This document shows positions 62,099-64,000 of a DNA stretch of 64,000 nucleotides, one piece after another. The stretch spans positions 62,001 through 126,000 of the forward strand of contig CANRAS010000003.1 in the NCBI GenBank assembly GCA_947628655.1. The letters are read 5' to 3'. Every line of letters starts with the position of its first letter. Positions within the stretch are counted from its first letter, which is position 1. The position numbers and the translations under genes were made by a program. The stretch is from an uncultured Clostridia bacterium (GTDB taxonomy: Bacteria; Bacillota; Clostridia; Oscillospirales; Ruminococcaceae). A model generated the notes under the pieces. It was given only the letters and a program-made list of their open reading frames with translations. It was not told where the DNA came from and did not search any database.

Positions 62099-63937
62099 AT
62101 GACGAAAACAGAGGTACTAAGGAAATATTTCGGACATAAAGCGTTTCGCGGCGGTCAGGAACAGTTAGCGGACAGAATATTAAGCGGCGGCGATTGCCTT
62201 GGCGTAATGCCGACAGGCGCGGGAAAATCGGTCTGCTTTCAAGTCCCCGCGCTTATGCTCCCCGGCACGACTATCGTCATCTCCCCGCTTATCTCGCTTA
62301 TGCAGGATCAGGTGAACGCTCTCGTGCAGAATGGCATAGAGGCGGCGTGTATTAACAGCGCGATAACCTCCGAAGAGTATTTCGCGGTTTGCGGTATGGC
62401 ACAGCAAGGCAGATTAAAACTGCTTTACGTCGCTCCCGAACGCCTTGAAACGGAGGGTTTCGCAGGATTGTGTTCGGAACTTGAAATACCGCTTGTCGCC
62501 GTTGACGAGGCGCATTGCGTTTCCCATTGGGGACAGGATTTTCGCCCGTCATATCTTAAAATACAAAGGTTTGTCGAAGAATTGCGCCGCCGTCCCGTAG
62601 TAGCGGCGTTCACCGCCACGGCTACCGAAACGGTAAAGCGCGATATTGTGGAACTTTTGGGACTTCGCGACCCGCTTGTACTGACAACGGGCTTTGACCG
62701 CCCAAACCTCAGCTTTGAAGTCCGAACGCCCACGCAGCCCGATGTTGAACTTTTGGATATACTTAAAGAACACACGGGAAGTGCGATAGTCTATTGCTCA
62801 ACGCGCAGGAACGTTGAAAAAGTCGCCGACCTTTTACAGCGCAATGAAATCCGCGCGGGAGCATACCACGCGGGAATGTCAAAGGAAGAACGCGCCCGCG
62901 TGCAGAACGATTTCATCTATGACCGCCTAGACGTGATAGCCGCGACAAACGCGTTCGGAATGGGTATTGACAAATCCAACGTTTCGCTTGTCGTGCATTA
63001 CAATATGCCCAAAGACATTGAAAGCTATTATCAGGAGGCGGGCAGGGCAGGGCGCGACGGCGAACCCGCCCGCTGTATATTGTTCTATCGCTATGAAGAT
63101 GTAAAGCTCGCCGAATATATGATAAACGCAGGACACGAGGAAATCCAACTGTCCGAGCAGGAGCGCGAAGAACTTATAAGGCGCGATAAAGCGCGTTTGC
63201 GTAAAATGCAGGGCTATGCAAATACAACAACGTGCCTGCGCCGATATATACTGAATTACTTCGGCGAACATACCGACAAGGATTGCGGAAACTGCGGAAA
63301 TTGCCTTGCAGATTTTGAAACCGTCGATATTACGTTGGAGGCACAGAAGATACTCTCCTGCATATTCCGCTTAAAACAGCGCAGATTTCCTTTAGGAAAG
63401 CTAAGAGTAAGCCAGATACTTCTGGGCAGTAAGGACAAAAAACTGCTCGAATGGGGTCTTTCGTCGCTTTCCACATACGGAATAATGAACGGCGAGGACC
63501 GTTTCCGCCTGCGCGATATTATCGAATACCTTGAAACGCAGGACTATTTCACGACGGACAACCCTAAAAATGTGTGCGTCCTTTTGCCGAAAGCGGACGA
63601 TTTTATAAAGTCAAACGGTCGTATTTTAATGAAATTCAGAAAACAGGCGAAGAAACCCGTTGTTGTCAATGAAAAAGCGCGGTATAACACGGAAACCCCG
63701 CACAGCAACCCCGAATTGTTTGAACGGCTAAGGGGACTTCGCCGAAAACTCGCGGGGGAACTTCATGTCCCGCCCTATGTTGTCTTTACGGACGCGTCAC
63801 TCTGGAGTATGTGCGCGCTCCTGCCGAAAACACAGGACGAGTTTTTAGCCGTGTCGGGAGTAGGTACGCGAAAAGCCCAGCAGTTTGGCAAAGTTTTTGT
63901 GGAAGAAATTACCAGTTACCTTAACGCTCGGACGTAA
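62099..63937 (+). CDS. recQ: ATP-dependent DNA helicase RecQ
   Basis: The 612-residue helicase has motif I MPTGAGKSVCFQVPAL, DEAH-box VDEAHCVSHWGQDFRPSY, motif III AFTATAT, and motif VI QEAGRAGRDGEPARCILFY. A four-cysteine zinc site lies near CLRRYILNYFGEHTDKDCGNCGNCL, then the winged-helix RQC region, and a C-terminal HRDC domain (ERLRGLRRKLAGELHVPPYVVFTDASL). It unwinds DNA with 3'-5' polarity in repair. The start follows GGGTGGTA. All three domains are complete. Confidence 0.96.
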   Translation: MTKTEVLRKYFGHKAFRGGQEQLADRILSGGDCLGVMPTGAGKSVCFQVPALMLPGTTIVISPLISLMQDQVNALVQNGIEAACINSAITSEEYFAVCGMAQQGRLKLLYVAPERLETEGFAGLCSELEIPLVAVDEAHCVSHWGQDFRPSYLKIQRFVEELRRRPVVAAFTATATETVKRDIVELLGLRDPLVLTTGFDRPNLSFEVRTPTQPDVELLDILKEHTGSAIVYCSTRRNVEKVADLLQRNEIRAGAYHAGMSKEERARVQNDFIYDRLDVIAATNAFGMGIDKSNVSLVVHYNMPKDIESYYQEAGRAGRDGEPARCILFYRYEDVKLAEYMINAGHEEIQLSEQEREELIRRDKARLRKMQGYANTTTCLRRYILNYFGEHTDKDCGNCGNCLADFETVDITLEAQKILSCIFRLKQRRFPLGKLRVSQILLGSKDKKLLEWGLSSLSTYGIMNGEDRFRLRDIIEYLETQDYFTTDNPKNVCVLLPKADDFIKSNGRILMKFRKQAKKPVVVNEKARYNTETPHSNPELFERLRGLRRKLAGELHVPPYVVFTDASLWSMCALLPKTQDEFLAVSGVGTRKAQQFGKVFVEEITSYLNART

Positions 63938-64000
63938 AGAATTTTCATAGTAAAATTTGTTCAAACTGCCAAAAAAATATAATTAAAAACCCCCTTGAAT

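Overview
The window looks like a chromosomal segment of a spore-forming member of the Clostridia, most likely an uncultured Oscillospirales/Ruminococcaceae-type gut Firmicute. The evidence is a spoIIID regulator, a SpoIID-like protein, a YlmC/YmxH-family protein, two T-box leaders, an FMN riboswitch before ribU, strong Shine-Dalgarno sequences, and sigma-A promoters that all have 17-bp spacers. Base composition is close to balanced. No tRNA, rRNA, CRISPR array, prophage or insertion sequence was recognised. The taxonomic placement is inference from gene content, not from a search.

Layout. 1-8.8 kb: the 3' end of an ABC-F ATPase, a DEDDh exonuclease, a HAD phosphatase, ylmC-like, rpsB-tsf behind a possible structured leader, spoIIID on the minus strand, a PLP-dependent lyase-family enzyme, a membrane-GNAT fusion and yicC. 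8.6-13.5 kb: small membrane proteins, FMN riboswitch plus ribU, a DUF5662-type protein, three tandem copies of an 89-bp element, two VanZ genes that share a nearly identical 3' segment, and an XRE regulator with a possible operator. 13.6-24 kb: aconitase, NADP isocitrate dehydrogenase and citrate synthase (the oxidative half-cycle to 2-oxoglutarate), with a PARG-like macro protein and small proteins between them, then a DAHP synthase. This stretch also holds a 7-bp repeat and a mirror-symmetric array of CGGACAGGTT motifs. 24-29 kb: Tyr T-box, GNAT, tyrS, an orphan VbhA-like Fic antitoxin, a 102-bp tandem repeat block, a double HD-GYP protein and thrH. 29-37 kb: a five-gene SWIM / helical-repeat / MoxR / DUF5682 / VWA operon led by another copy of the 89-bp element. 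37-42.3 kb: amino-acid symporter, transglutaminase-like lipoprotein, DUF1540 protein and proS under a Pro T-box. 42.3-47 kb: a third locus of the element, followed by a membrane protein, a lipoprotein and a two-component system. 47-64 kb: housekeeping genes (prmC, recA, recX, rimO, pgsA, a type II topoisomerase pair, fhs, tsaE, tsaB, rpiB, upp, recQ).

The observation I rank highest is the 89-90-bp element. It occurs five times at three loci. At each locus it begins at the predicted start of transcription of a 17-bp-spacer promoter, keeps two predicted hairpins (with G-C to G-U changes that preserve pairing), and ends in another -10-like hexamer. It fits no RNA class I know. It precedes a small membrane protein, the SWIM/MoxR/VWA operon, and a membrane protein-lipoprotein-two-component region. 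It could be a new cis-regulatory RNA or a mobile promoter/leader module. Next in interest are the mirror-image motif array at 18.6-18.9 kb, the MoxR/VWA operon and the antitoxin without a visible toxin.
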